This document shows positions 1-6,463 of a stretch of DNA of 13,474 nt, one piece after another (positions within the stretch are counted from its first letter, which is position 1; every line of letters starts with the position of its first letter). Source of the stretch: an uncultured bacterium. GTDB taxonomy: Bacteria; Methylomirabilota; Methylomirabilia; Rokubacteriales; CSP1-6. A program made the translations under genes and the position numbers. The notes under the pieces were generated by a model that did no database searches, was not told the origin of the DNA, and saw only the letters and a program-made list of their open reading frames with translations. Location of the stretch: assembly GCA_946479205.1 (NCBI GenBank), contig CAMLFJ010000027.1, positions 1 through 13,474 on the forward strand. The letters are read 5' to 3'.

Positions 1-430
1 CGGCGGCCAGCGCCGCGTAGTAGCCGCCGGAGGCGCCCACGTCCATGATGGCCGCGATCACCGGCACCTTCTTGCGCGTCTTGAAGGCGAGTAGCTCGTG
101 GTAGAGGATGTCGGAGGCGGTGATGGTGCCGCCCGGGCTATTGATTCGCACGATGAGCGCCTTCACGCGCTCGTCGTCCTCCGCCTTCCGCAATTCCTCG
201 CGCACCCGGGCCAGCAGTGGGACCTTCGGGGGCGGTGCGCCGATCGAGAAGCTCGCCACATCCTCGGCGAGCATGCCCGACAGGTCCAGGAGCACGATCT
301 TGCTTGTGCCCTTGCCTTCCACGGTCTCTTCTTCGAGCGGGCGGATCTTGGGCTGGAGGTCGAGCGTGATGAGGGAGCAGCCGGACAGGGCGACCAGGCT
401 GGCGAGCGCGAGCGCGGCGAGGCGTGGCAT
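1..430 (-). CDS. sppA: Signal peptide peptidase SppA, lipoprotein form (N-terminal 143 residues; 3' end off window)
   Basis: SppA is a serine protease of the Clp/crotonase fold that degrades cleaved signal peptides at the cell envelope. Read on the minus strand from the ATG at 430, the protein opens with a short hydrophobic leader ending in the lipobox L-S-G-C, with the candidate lipidated Cys at residue 18. The peptidase core follows: VRINSPGG around residues 94-101, then MDVGASGGYYAA around 129-140. The Ser of ASGG (residue 134) matches the family nucleophile. The partner Lys is not assigned, and the C-terminal part is outside the window. The gene lies 41 bp downstream of the LLM oxidoreductase on the same strand but has a possible -10 box of its own. 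The family call is firm. The lipoprotein form, instead of the usual N-terminal membrane anchor, is read from the leader. Confidence 0.88.
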   Translation of the reverse strand, partial: MPRLAALALASLVALSGCSLITLDLQPKIRPLEEETVEGKGTSKIVLLDLSGMLAEDVASFSIGAPPPKVPLLARVREELRKAEDDERVKALIVRINSPGGTITASDILYHELLAFKTRKKVPVIAAIMDVGASGGYYAALAA

Positions 431-436
431 GCCTGC

Positions 437-442
437 AGTATA
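437..442 (-). promoter_or_regulatory. Possible -10 box for sppA
   Basis: The minus strand reads TATACT six bases before the sppA ATG. No good -35 hexamer is found 16-18 bp upstream (the 17-bp position reads GCTCGT). It may be an extended-type or leaderless promoter, or chance. sppA could equally be read through from the LLM gene. Confidence 0.3.
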
Positions 443-471
443 CGGCCGGGGCGGCCGCGACGAGCCGAAGC

Positions 472-1407
472 TCAGCGGCGGTGGTACTCCGGGCAGACCC
501 CCTCGGCCATGCGCGCGAGCTGGTCGAGCATGCGATCCGGCGGACACAGCGGGCGCAGGATGAACTTCGACGCGCCCGCCTTCACGTACTCCTCGACGCG
601 GTCGAGCAGGTGGTCCACCGGCCCGAAGGCGGTGCACTGCCGCATGGTCGCCTCGTCCACCCGCCCGCGCGGGATATAGGGCTGGGCCATCGCGAGCGCG
701 GCGTCCTCGGTGTCCGCAATGGCGAAGTTGATCAGGGTCCCGAAGTGATCCTCGGGCACCTGACGGCCCGCCGCCGCCGCGAGCTCCTGCACCTTCTGGA
801 CGCCCGCGCGCAGCTCCTCGGGGGTGATGAAGGAGGGGATCCAGCCGTCGCCGAGCCGGGCGGTGCGGCGCATGGCCGCCTCACTCTTGCCGCCGATCCA
901 GATGGGCGGGGGCGTCTGCCACGGCTTGGGGAAGACCGAGATGCGATCGAGCTTGTAGAACTGGCCCTGCCACGTCACCTCGTCCTGCGTCCACAGCAGG
1001 CGCAGCACGTGGATGGCCTCGTCGGTGCGCCGGCCGCGCTCCGCGAACGACACCCCGGAGGCCTCGAACTCGCGCGGCAGCTCCACGCCCACCCCGACCG
1101 CGGGGAAGAGGCGGCCCTGCGACAGCCAGTCCACCGTGGCCATCTCCTTGGCCGCCACGACCGGGGTGCGGTAGGGCAGGACGACCACGCTCGGCCCGAA
1201 CTTGAGCCGCGTCGTGCGGGCCGCGATGGCGGCGAGCGTCGTCATCACCTCGGGGACCGGTACCGGGGACGACAGGCGATCGGAGAGCCAGATCGAGTCC
1301 ACGTCGCTCCGCTCGAGCTGATCGCAGAGCGTCCACAGGAAGGTCGCGCCCTCGCGGCCGGCCGGCCACGGGCCCGGCATGATGCCGATCCGGTACTTGA
1401 TCGCCAT
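472..1407 (-). CDS. Luciferase-like (LLM class) flavin/F420-dependent oxidoreductase
   Basis: This 311-residue protein belongs to the bacterial luciferase-like superfamily of TIM-barrel enzymes that use FMN or coenzyme F420. Family signatures are clear: LSDRL near residue 41, a core around 66-100 with VLPYRTPVVAAKEMATVD followed by LSQGRL, GVGVELPREFEASG with FAERGRRTDEAI around 104-132, and PPIWIGGKSEAAMRR with ARLGDGWIP around 167-191. Length is typical. The F420-dependent subgroup is likelier than the FMN monooxygenases, but cofactor and substrate cannot be settled from sequence. The ATG at 1407 begins MAIKYRIGIM, which fits the first beta strand, and a good promoter sits just upstream. 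It is divergent from the PilZ gene; no functional link to the PHA genes is evident. Confidence 0.88.
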   Translation of the reverse strand: MAIKYRIGIMPGPWPAGREGATFLWTLCDQLERSDVDSIWLSDRLSSPVPVPEVMTTLAAIAARTTRLKFGPSVVVLPYRTPVVAAKEMATVDWLSQGRLFPAVGVGVELPREFEASGVSFAERGRRTDEAIHVLRLLWTQDEVTWQGQFYKLDRISVFPKPWQTPPPIWIGGKSEAAMRRTARLGDGWIPSFITPEELRAGVQKVQELAAAAGRQVPEDHFGTLINFAIADTEDAALAMAQPYIPRGRVDEATMRQCTAFGPVDHLLDRVEEYVKAGASKFILRPLCPPDRMLDQLARMAEGVCPEYHRR

Positions 1408-1415
1408 GCAGCGGC

Positions 1416-1445
1416 ATCGTACGCGCCGGTCCCCGGGCCCGTCAA
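1416..1445 (-). promoter_or_regulatory. Sigma70-like promoter for the LLM oxidoreductase gene
   Basis: On the minus strand, -35 TTGACG (1445-1440) and -10 TACGAT (1421-1416) are separated by 18 bp. The -10 box ends 8 nt before the ATG at 1407, so the mRNA would be leaderless or nearly so. Both hexamers and the spacer length are identical to those of the phaC promoter. Confidence 0.6.
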
Positions 1446-1499
1446 GGCACGCGGCCGGCGAAGTTGACAGAAAGGCCCCCGACGCGTCAGGGTCAATGC

Positions 1500-2141
1500 A
1501 TGAGCGGTCACGATCGGCGGGCGTTTCCGAGAGCGACGGCGGCCTGGGCGGCCACGGTGGAGACGGCCGAGGGCCGGGTGGTGTCCGGGGAGGTGGTCAA
1601 CCTGAGCCTGTCGGGCATGAAGGTGCGGTCGGCCAGCCAGGCGCCGGTCGGCAGCATCGTGACGGTGCGCGTGACGCTCCCGGGCGCGGCCGGCCGGATG
1701 GAGATGGTGGGCACCGTGGTGCGGCGCGACAGCGAGAGCATCGGGGTCGCGTTCCTCAAGAAGTCGGACTCGCCCGCCGGCCGACTCACGTCGTTCGTCT
1801 CCCGCGGGGACACCCGCCGGCGCTTCCCCCGGGTGCTGGTCTCGCTGCCGATCCGCGTCGAGGGCGGCTCGGAGGGCACGGCCCTCGGGCACACCGTGGA
1901 CCTGAGCGCGTCCGGCGGGCGCGTGACCACCGACACCCCGCTGGTGGAGGGGGACGTGGTGGTGCTGGAGTTGCCGGAGCGCTCCGGCCTCGACCGCCTC
2001 CGCCTGCCCGCGCTCGTCTGGGAGTCGTACGGAGACGGCGCGGTGCTCGTGTTCGCCAACGTGGGGGCGAAGGAGTTCACGCGGCTGCAGGAGTATCTCG
2101 CGAGCTGCCAGACGCGCGGCTCGCGGCCAAGTTCCGTTTGA
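1500..2141 (+). CDS. Tandem PilZ-domain protein (putative c-di-GMP receptor)
   Basis: PilZ domains bind cyclic di-GMP through an RxxxR motif and a later [D/N]xSxxG motif. This 213-residue protein has both twice: R7-AFP-R11 with N34-LSLSG39, and R107-RFP-R111 with D134-LSASG139. It is thus two PilZ domains in tandem with no other recognisable domain, signal peptide or membrane segment. The ATG at 1500 is chosen because AGGG lies 7 nt upstream and the first domain follows directly; a TTG at 1464 in the same frame would add 12 residues with no support. The stop codon (2139-2141) lies inside the -35 box of the next promoter. Its target is unknown, and being next to fadR does not prove a role in lipid metabolism. 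The first domain has Asn instead of Asp in its second motif, which is tolerated in the family. Confidence 0.85.
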   Translation: MSGHDRRAFPRATAAWAATVETAEGRVVSGEVVNLSLSGMKVRSASQAPVGSIVTVRVTLPGAAGRMEMVGTVVRRDSESIGVAFLKKSDSPAGRLTSFVSRGDTRRRFPRVLVSLPIRVEGGSEGTALGHTVDLSASGGRVTTDTPLVEGDVVVLELPERSGLDRLRLPALVWESYGDGAVLVFANVGAKEFTRLQEYLASCQTRGSRPSSV

Positions 2142-2166
2142 CAGCCCCGGGGGCGCCGCATAGAAT
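2138..2166 (+). promoter_or_regulatory. Strong sigma70-like promoter for the fadR operon
   Basis: A perfect -35 TTGACA (2138-2143) is followed after exactly 17 bp by -10 TAGAAT (2161-2166). It begins within the stop codon of the PilZ gene. Transcription would start near 2172-2174, which rules out the ATG at 2165 as a start codon and supports the one at 2189. Confidence 0.8.
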
Positions 2167-2179
2167 GAACGGCGGTTCA
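2166..2179 (+). promoter_or_regulatory. Candidate FadR operator (inverted repeat at -10/+1)
   Basis: TGAAC-GGCG-GTTCA is a 14-bp inverted repeat with perfect 5-bp arms. It spans the end of the -10 box and the expected transcription start. TGAA...TTCA ends recall operators of Bacillus-type FadR proteins. The position fits autorepression by the regulator encoded 10 bp downstream. Binding is inferred. Confidence 0.55.
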
Positions 2180-2188
2180 CCTCCTGTC

Positions 2189-2773
2189 ATGCGCGATCCC
2201 GACAAGCCCCAGCAGATCATCGAGGCCGCCGTTCGGGTCTTCGCGCGCAAGGGCTACTTCAACTCGCGGGTCTCCGATGTCGCGCGCGAGGCCGGGATCG
2301 CGGCCGGTACCATCTATCTGTACTTCAAGACCAAGGAAGACATTCTCATCACGCTCTTCCGCGAGAAGATGTCGGTCTTCGTCTCGTCCATGCGGCGCGC
2401 GATCGCCGACGAGCCCGACGCGGTGGCCAAGGTGCGCCGGCTGGTCCATCTGCATTTCGAGATGCTGGAGGGCGACCCGGACCTCGCGGAGGTCGTGCAG
2501 GTCGAGCTGCGCCAGGGCCAGAAGTTCTTCCGCGGGGCCTCGAGCCAGGAGGTCGCCGCGTACTTCGCGCTGATCGGCTCGGTCCTGGAGGAGGGCGTGG
2601 GCCAGGGGCACTTCAAGTCCGACCTGCCCGTCAAGGTCGCCACCAAGATGCTGTTCGGCGCCATGGACCAGATGGCCACGTCCTGGGTGCTGGGCAAGCG
2701 CGGTTACCGGCTCGTGGACACCGCGCCCGCGGTCGCCGACCTGTTCCTGCAGGGCGTCGCGGCCCGCCGCTAG
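2189..2773 (+). CDS. fadR: TetR-family fatty-acid regulator, FadR (YsiA)-like
   Basis: A 194-residue TetR repressor. The N-terminal helix-turn-helix (about residues 8-55) contains IIEAAVRVFARKGY, then VSDVAREAGIAAGTIYLYF and KTKEDILITLF. The ligand domain has HFEMLEGDPDLAEVVQVELR (about 89-108) and MLFGAMDQMATSWVLGKRGY (about 154-173), which resemble remembered sequence of Bacillus subtilis FadR/YsiA, a repressor of fatty-acid degradation released by long-chain acyl-CoA. The ATG at 2189 is chosen because the in-frame ATG at 2165 overlaps the -10 box. There is no clear Shine-Dalgarno. It is the first gene of the operon with the enoyl-CoA hydratase (23 bp gap), SDR and SCP2 genes, fitting local autoregulation. 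The TetR call is certain; the FadR assignment is likely. Confidence 0.82.
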   Translation: MRDPDKPQQIIEAAVRVFARKGYFNSRVSDVAREAGIAAGTIYLYFKTKEDILITLFREKMSVFVSSMRRAIADEPDAVAKVRRLVHLHFEMLEGDPDLAEVVQVELRQGQKFFRGASSQEVAAYFALIGSVLEEGVGQGHFKSDLPVKVATKMLFGAMDQMATSWVLGKRGYRLVDTAPAVADLFLQGVAARR

Positions 2774-2796
2774 TCCCCCGAGAGGAGATCCGTCCG

Positions 2797-3570
2797 ATGG
2801 CGTACGAGACCCTGATCCTGAGCCGCGAGGAGCGCGTCGCGATCATCACCCTCAACCGGCCCCCCGCCAACGCGATCAGCGAGGCGCTCATGCGCGAGCT
2901 GAACGCGGCCCTGTCCGAGCTGGAAGGCGACGACGGCGTGCGCGCGGTGATCATCACCGGGGCGGGCGACAAGATCTTCTGCGCGGGGGCGGATCTGGGC
3001 TCGGCCTTCCAGGGCGCCGACGTCGGCGCGTTCATCCGCTTCGGCAACAGCGTGGTTCGCCGCATCGAGCGGTTTCCCAAGCCGGTGGTCGCGGCGATCA
3101 ACGGGCACGCGCTCGGCGGCGGCTGCGAGATCGCGATGGGCTGCCACATCCGCATCTTGAAGGAGACCGCGCGGATGGGGCAGACCGAGTCCAATCTCGG
3201 CATCACCCCCGGCTTCGGCGGCACCCAGCGCTACCCGCGGCTGATGGGGCGCGGCCTCGCGCTCGAGCACCTGATCCTCGGCACCCAGGTCTCGGCCCAG
3301 GAGTGCTACCGCACCGGGCTGGTGAACCGCCTCTCGAAGGAAGGCGAGACCCTCGACGACGCGAAGACGATGGCCCGCGAGCTGGCCAAGCGGCCGCCCA
3401 TCGCGACCCGGCTCATCATCGAGGCGGTGGACGACGGCATCCACGCCCCGATGGATACCGCGATCGAGATCGAGGTGCGGGCGTTCCTCCAGACGCTCAG
3501 GACCGAGGACGCGGCCGAGGGCATCCAGGCCTTCTTCCAGAAGCGCCCCGCCGACTTCAAGGGCCGCTAG
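2797..3570 (+). CDS. Enoyl-CoA hydratase/isomerase (crotonase family)
   Basis: A 257-residue crotonase-fold enzyme, probably hydrating trans-2-enoyl-CoA to (S)-3-hydroxyacyl-CoA in beta-oxidation. The oxyanion-hole segment FCAGADL is at 61-67, and INGHALGGGCE at 101-111 gives catalytic Glu111. TESNLGITPGFGGTQR at 130-145 gives the second Glu131. Having both glutamates is the hydratase pattern, although other crotonase activities are not excluded. The ATG at 2797 has GAGAGGAG about 9 nt upstream. Only 3 nt separate its stop from the GTG of the SDR gene, so the two are translationally close. It is cytoplasmic and soluble. Its (S)-product is not the PHA synthase substrate; the MaoC enzyme at 6460 would supply the (R)-isomer. 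Confidence 0.88.
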   Translation: MAYETLILSREERVAIITLNRPPANAISEALMRELNAALSELEGDDGVRAVIITGAGDKIFCAGADLGSAFQGADVGAFIRFGNSVVRRIERFPKPVVAAINGHALGGGCEIAMGCHIRILKETARMGQTESNLGITPGFGGTQRYPRLMGRGLALEHLILGTQVSAQECYRTGLVNRLSKEGETLDDAKTMARELAKRPPIATRLIIEAVDDGIHAPMDTAIEIEVRAFLQTLRTEDAAEGIQAFFQKRPADFKGR

Positions 3571-3573
3571 CGC

Positions 3574-4323
3574 GTGGATCTCGGCATCGCGGGCAAGACC
3601 GCCCTCGTCACCGGGGGCGCGCGGAGCCTGGGCAAGCAGGACTGCCTGACCCTCGCCGCGGAGGGCTGCCGGGTCATCGTGCTCGACCTCAACGGGGAGG
3701 GAGCGGCGGAGACCGCGAAGGAGATCACGGAGGCGGGCGGCTCCGCGCGCGGCTACGCCGCCGACATCACCGAGCGGGCGGCGCTGGCCGAGGTCCTGCG
3801 TCGAGCCGAGAGCGAGGTGGGCCCGATCGACATCTGCGTGAACAACGCGGGATGGATCTACACGATGGGCCAGCTCAAGGACACCGCGGACGACGACTGG
3901 GATCTCAATCTGCGCATCAATCTCACCGGCACCTTCAACGTGACCAAGGCGGTGTTCCCCGGGATGCGCGCGCGGCGGTGGGGCCGTGTGATCTGCATGG
4001 CCTCGATCGCGGGCCTGATGGGGGGTTTCGGCCAGGCCGCCTACGCGACGAGCAAGATGGGGGTGATCGGGTTCGCCCGGTCGGTCGCGCTGGAAGGGGC
4101 GCGGTACAATGTGACGTCCAACGTGATCGCGCCCGGCATCGTGGGGCCGAACGCGAATCTGTCGCCGTTGTACGAGCGCATGGTCAAGCGGGTGGCCATG
4201 CAGCGGGAGGGGCAGCCCGAGGACATCGCCGGCGCGATCGCGTTCCTGTGCTCGGAGCGGGCGCGCTACATCACGGGGGCCGTGCTCACCGTCACCGGGG
4301 GCATGGATCTCTTCACGTTCTAA
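3574..4323 (+). CDS. SDR-family dehydrogenase/reductase (FabG- or 3-hydroxyacyl-CoA dehydrogenase-like)
   Basis: A classical short-chain dehydrogenase of 249 residues. The nucleotide-binding turn is TGGARSLG (13-20), NNAG is at 90-93, and the tetrad is Asn116, Ser144, Tyr157 and Lys161 (YATSK). The second Gly of the usual TGxxxGxG is Ser18 here, a variation seen in some family members. Asp38 follows beta-2, which favours NAD(H) over NADP(H), so a dehydrogenase direction is somewhat likelier. Position between an enoyl-CoA hydratase and an SCP2 gene suggests 3-hydroxyacyl-CoA or 3-ketoacyl-CoA as substrate. An acetoacetyl-CoA reductase (PhaB) role is possible but not shown. It starts with GTG 3 nt after the hydratase stop; AAGGG in the upstream coding end may be its ribosome site. 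Confidence 0.87.
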   Translation: MDLGIAGKTALVTGGARSLGKQDCLTLAAEGCRVIVLDLNGEGAAETAKEITEAGGSARGYAADITERAALAEVLRRAESEVGPIDICVNNAGWIYTMGQLKDTADDDWDLNLRINLTGTFNVTKAVFPGMRARRWGRVICMASIAGLMGGFGQAAYATSKMGVIGFARSVALEGARYNVTSNVIAPGIVGPNANLSPLYERMVKRVAMQREGQPEDIAGAIAFLCSERARYITGAVLTVTGGMDLFTF

Positions 4324-4358
4324 ACGTCCAGGTTCCAGAGAGGAGAAGGAGACGCGCC

Positions 4359-4679
4359 ATGCCGACAGTCAAGGAGACCTTCGACAACATGGCCTCCCGG
4401 TTCCGCGCCGAGAAGGCCGCCGGGGTGAACGCCACCATCCAGTACGACATCACCGGGGACCAGGGCGGGACGTGGAACGCGGTCATCAAGGACGGCGCCT
4501 GCAACGTCAGCCCGGGCGCGGCTGCGAGCCCGAATCTCACGCTCACGATGTCCTCCCAGGACTGGCTCGACATGACCGGGGGCAAGCTCTCCGGGCAGAT
4601 GGCCTTCATGTCCGGCAAGCTGAAGCTCAAGGGGGACATGGGCCTCGCCATGAAGGTGGGAAGCCTGTTCCAAGTCTGA
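4359..4679 (+). CDS. SCP2 sterol-transfer-domain lipid-binding protein
   Basis: A 106-residue single-domain protein of the SCP2 fold, which holds fatty acids, acyl-CoAs or sterols in a hydrophobic tunnel. Typical elements are the opening helix (VKETFDNMASRFRAEKA, 4-20), the strands NATIQYDITGDQGGTWNAVI (24-43), SPNLTLTMSSQDWLDMTGGK (57-76), and the C-terminal GQMAFMSGKLKLKGDMGLAMKV (79-100), matching the family's conserved G-K-[LI]-K-[LIV]-[KE]-G-D pattern. The ATG at 4359 follows a rich purine stretch (GAGAGGAGAAGGAG). It is the last gene of the fadR operon and is followed by a hairpin terminator. It probably carries acyl-CoA for the neighbouring enzymes; in bacteria the partner is generally unknown. 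Confidence 0.85.
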   Translation: MPTVKETFDNMASRFRAEKAAGVNATIQYDITGDQGGTWNAVIKDGACNVSPGAAASPNLTLTMSSQDWLDMTGGKLSGQMAFMSGKLKLKGDMGLAMKVGSLFQV

Positions 4680-4697
4680 GGAGACTCCCGCGATCCG

Positions 4698-4738
4698 CCC
4701 CGGCCCGCTCCGCCCTCCGCTGGAGGAGCGGGCCGGGG
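4698..4738 (+). terminator. Hairpin terminator after the fadR operon
   Basis: A perfect 14-bp inverted repeat (4698-4711 with 4725-4738, nearly all G:C) surrounds a 13-nt loop, starting 18 nt after the SCP2 stop. There is no U-run, so it may act as a non-canonical terminator or as a 3'-end stabiliser. It separates the fadR operon from the phaC promoter. Confidence 0.6.
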
Positions 4739-4755
4739 GCCCCCTGGAACGAGGG

Positions 4756-4785
4756 TTGACGCGAAGCGTCACGCGGGCGTACGAT
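4756..4785 (+). promoter_or_regulatory. Sigma70-like promoter for the phaC operon
   Basis: -35 TTGACG (4756-4761) and -10 TACGAT (4780-4785) are 18 bp apart. The -10 box ends 9 nt before the phaC ATG at 4795. A GAGGGAG run lies in those 9 nt, so either the mRNA begins at or just before the ATG and that run is not used, or a second promoter upstream supplies a longer leader. Confidence 0.6.
4757..4771 (+). promoter_or_regulatory. Candidate operator in the phaC promoter (inverted repeat over -35)
   Basis: TGACGC-GAA-GCGTCA is a perfect 6-bp inverted repeat with a 3-bp centre. It covers five bases of the -35 box and the first half of the spacer, a position where a bound dimer would block RNA polymerase. 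It differs from the putative FadR operator, so a different regulator is likely. Confidence 0.5.
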
Positions 4786-4794
4786 GAGGGAGCC

Positions 4795-5895
4795 ATGAAA
4801 GACGAGCTCTTCACGATGATGGGAGAGATGCAAGCGATGTCGCCGGAGATGCTGGCGCGGATGCGAGAGGAGGCGAACCGGAACCTCCTCCGCATGAAGC
4901 ACTTCGGCGAGATGGTGATGAACCCCAAGGAGCCGAAGGTCGGGCCCACGCCCCGGCAGGAGATCTTCCGCACCAACAAGTCGAGGCTCTGGCGGTACGA
5001 GTCCCGTCGCACCATCCGGACTCCGCTGCTCTTCGTCCCCAACCTCGGCATCAGCCGGCCGTACATCTTCGACCTGATGCCCAAGGGCTCGTTCATCGAG
5101 CACATGACGCAGCAGGGTTTCGACTTCTACCTGGTGGACTGGGGGGTGTTCGGCGAGGAGGACAACGGGCTCACCGTCGAGGACGCGGTGACCAAGATCC
5201 TGCCCCGGCTGGCCCGGAAGGCGCTGGAGTCCTCGGGCGCCTCCGAGATGTCGGTGCTCGGCTACTGCATGGGCGCGCCGCTCTCGGCCAGCTTCGTCGC
5301 GACACACCCGGAGTTCCCGCTCAAGAACTACATCAACATGGCGGGCCCCATCGACTTCGCGCACGTCGGCCTCTTCGGCAAGTGGCTCGATCCGCGCTAC
5401 TTCGACGTGGACAAGTACGTCGACACCCTGGGGACCATCCCGGCCGAGATGGTCAAGATGGGCTTCAAGCTGCTCAAGCCCACCATGGACACCAGCACGA
5501 ACCTGAACCTCTGGTGGAACCTCTGGAATCCGGACTATGTGTCCGGCTTCAACGCGCTCAACAAATGGGCGAATGAGTACCTCCCGTTTCCGGGCGAGTT
5601 CTTCCGGCAGTGGGTGCGGGACTTCTACCAGCAGAACAAGCTGATCAAGGGCGAGCTCATGATGGCGGGCCGGCGCGTGGACCTGCGCGAGATCCGCTGC
5701 CCGGTGCTCGCGGTCGGGGCCAAGGAGGACAACATCGCGCCGCCCGCGTGCGTCAAGCCGCTGATCGACGCGGTGAGCACGCGCGACAAGGAATACGTGG
5801 AGCTGCCGGGTGGGCACATCTCGCTGATCGCCGGACGCGGCGCCTCGGTGCATTGCTGGCCGAAGGTGGCGTCCTGGCTGGCCGCGCGCTCGTAG
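4795..5895 (+). CDS. phaC: Polyhydroxyalkanoate synthase, class III catalytic subunit PhaC
   Basis: PhaC polymerises (R)-3-hydroxyacyl-CoA into PHA on the granule surface, releasing CoA. The 366-residue length matches class III catalytic subunits (about 355-365) and is far below the roughly 560-590 of classes I and II. The lipase-like box G-Y-C158-M-G (156-160) carries the nucleophile. Asp312 (KEDNIAPP) and His341 (GGHISLIAG) complete the triad with the spacing expected from Allochromatium vinosum PhaC. Other family segments are FVPNLGISRPYIFDL (80-94) and VDWG (114-117). The ATG at 4795 gives the normal N-terminus (MKDELFTMMGEMQAM). It heads an operon with the PhaE-like (22 bp gap) and MaoC genes, and its own promoter and dyad lie just upstream. 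Confidence 0.93.
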   Translation: MKDELFTMMGEMQAMSPEMLARMREEANRNLLRMKHFGEMVMNPKEPKVGPTPRQEIFRTNKSRLWRYESRRTIRTPLLFVPNLGISRPYIFDLMPKGSFIEHMTQQGFDFYLVDWGVFGEEDNGLTVEDAVTKILPRLARKALESSGASEMSVLGYCMGAPLSASFVATHPEFPLKNYINMAGPIDFAHVGLFGKWLDPRYFDVDKYVDTLGTIPAEMVKMGFKLLKPTMDTSTNLNLWWNLWNPDYVSGFNALNKWANEYLPFPGEFFRQWVRDFYQQNKLIKGELMMAGRRVDLREIRCPVLAVGAKEDNIAPPACVKPLIDAVSTRDKEYVELPGGHISLIAGRGASVHCWPKVASWLAARS

Positions 5896-5917
5896 GGCGC
5901 GGCCGAGGAGCGTCGTC

Positions 5918-6463
5918 ATGGCTGACAACACCAGTCAACAGCTGCTCGACATGTGGAAGCGCCAGGTGGAAGAGGGCACGCAGGCGTGGCTCCGCATGAT
6001 GGGGCAGGCGCAGGCCCCGACCGCCATGCCCAACATGGCGATGGATCCGCAGGCCTTCTGGCGGCCGTTCATGGACCAGGGCATGGCCGCCTGGTCGAAG
6101 GTCATGACGCAGGGGACGGCTCCCTCGCCGGACCTGATGGCCCAGTGGAAGCAGTTCCTCGACCAGTGGATCGCCGCGTGGTCCCGTGTGCTCGAGCAGG
6201 CCATGGGCACCGACAACTTCGCCCAGCTCATGGGCAAGCAGCTCGAGGGCTTCCTGAACGTGTCCGCGCCCATCAAGAAGGCGGCCGAGCAGCAGATCGA
6301 CGCCTCGCTGGCCGGGCTCGGCATTCCCTCGCGCGGCCAGGTCACCGCGCTGGCCCGGCACATGGCGCAGGTCGAGGAGAAGATCGACGCGCTCGAGGAC
6401 AAGCTGGACCGCGTGCTCCGGCGCCTGGACGCGGGCGGGGCGCCCCGGACGGAGCGGGCATGA
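5918..6463 (+). CDS. phaE: Short PhaE-like subunit of class III PHA synthase
   Basis: PhaE is the non-catalytic partner of class III PhaC. This 181-residue protein has the typical end: LGIPSRGQVTALARHMAQVE (134-153) leading into a charged coiled coil to about 171, the region that marks PhaE proteins, and it lies directly after phaC. It is roughly half the length of the A. vinosum subunit (about 357 residues). The N-terminal half instead holds three copies of a W-(10 residues)-W unit: W13/W24, W48/W59 and W77/W88, each followed by a basic residue, hydrophobics and Gln. It has no signal peptide or transmembrane segment. The ATG at 5918 has GAGGAG 8 nt upstream. The stop overlaps the next start (ATGA), so the two genes are translationally coupled. 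A PhaM/phasin-like granule protein is the alternative. Confidence 0.78.
   Translation: MADNTSQQLLDMWKRQVEEGTQAWLRMMGQAQAPTAMPNMAMDPQAFWRPFMDQGMAAWSKVMTQGTAPSPDLMAQWKQFLDQWIAAWSRVLEQAMGTDNFAQLMGKQLEGFLNVSAPIKKAAEQQIDASLAGLGIPSRGQVTALARHMAQVEEKIDALEDKLDRVLRRLDAGGAPRTERA

Noticed and set aside
1255..1271. CCGG/TACC-rich palindrome
   Set aside because: It lies in the LLM coding region, where it encodes a repeated Val-Pro; coding explains it.
424..1467. A 347-codon open frame on the plus strand opposite the LLM oxidoreductase gene
   Set aside because: It is Arg/His/Gly-rich with no domain and follows from the GC-rich codon pattern of the minus-strand gene, whose protein motifs are clear.
1464..1496. 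Long dyad TTGAC...GTCAA with GACGCGTC (1481-1488) inside, upstream of the PilZ gene
   Set aside because: The outer arms are 5 bp with a 23-bp gap and the inner octamer is a GC-rich palindrome common by chance; it is not tied to a promoter I can place.
1464..1499. TTG start adding 12 residues to the PilZ protein, or TTGACA here as a -35 box for it
   Set aside because: No ribosome site precedes the TTG, and the extra residues match nothing. As a -35, TTGACA has no acceptable -10 hexamer 15-19 bp downstream.
2165..2188. ATG at 2165 as the start of the TetR gene
   Set aside because: It overlaps the -10 box and would lie upstream of the expected transcription start.
4627..5931. A 434-codon minus-strand open frame opposite phaC
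   Set aside because: Same kind of shadow frame; the plus strand carries the full PhaC catalytic triad.
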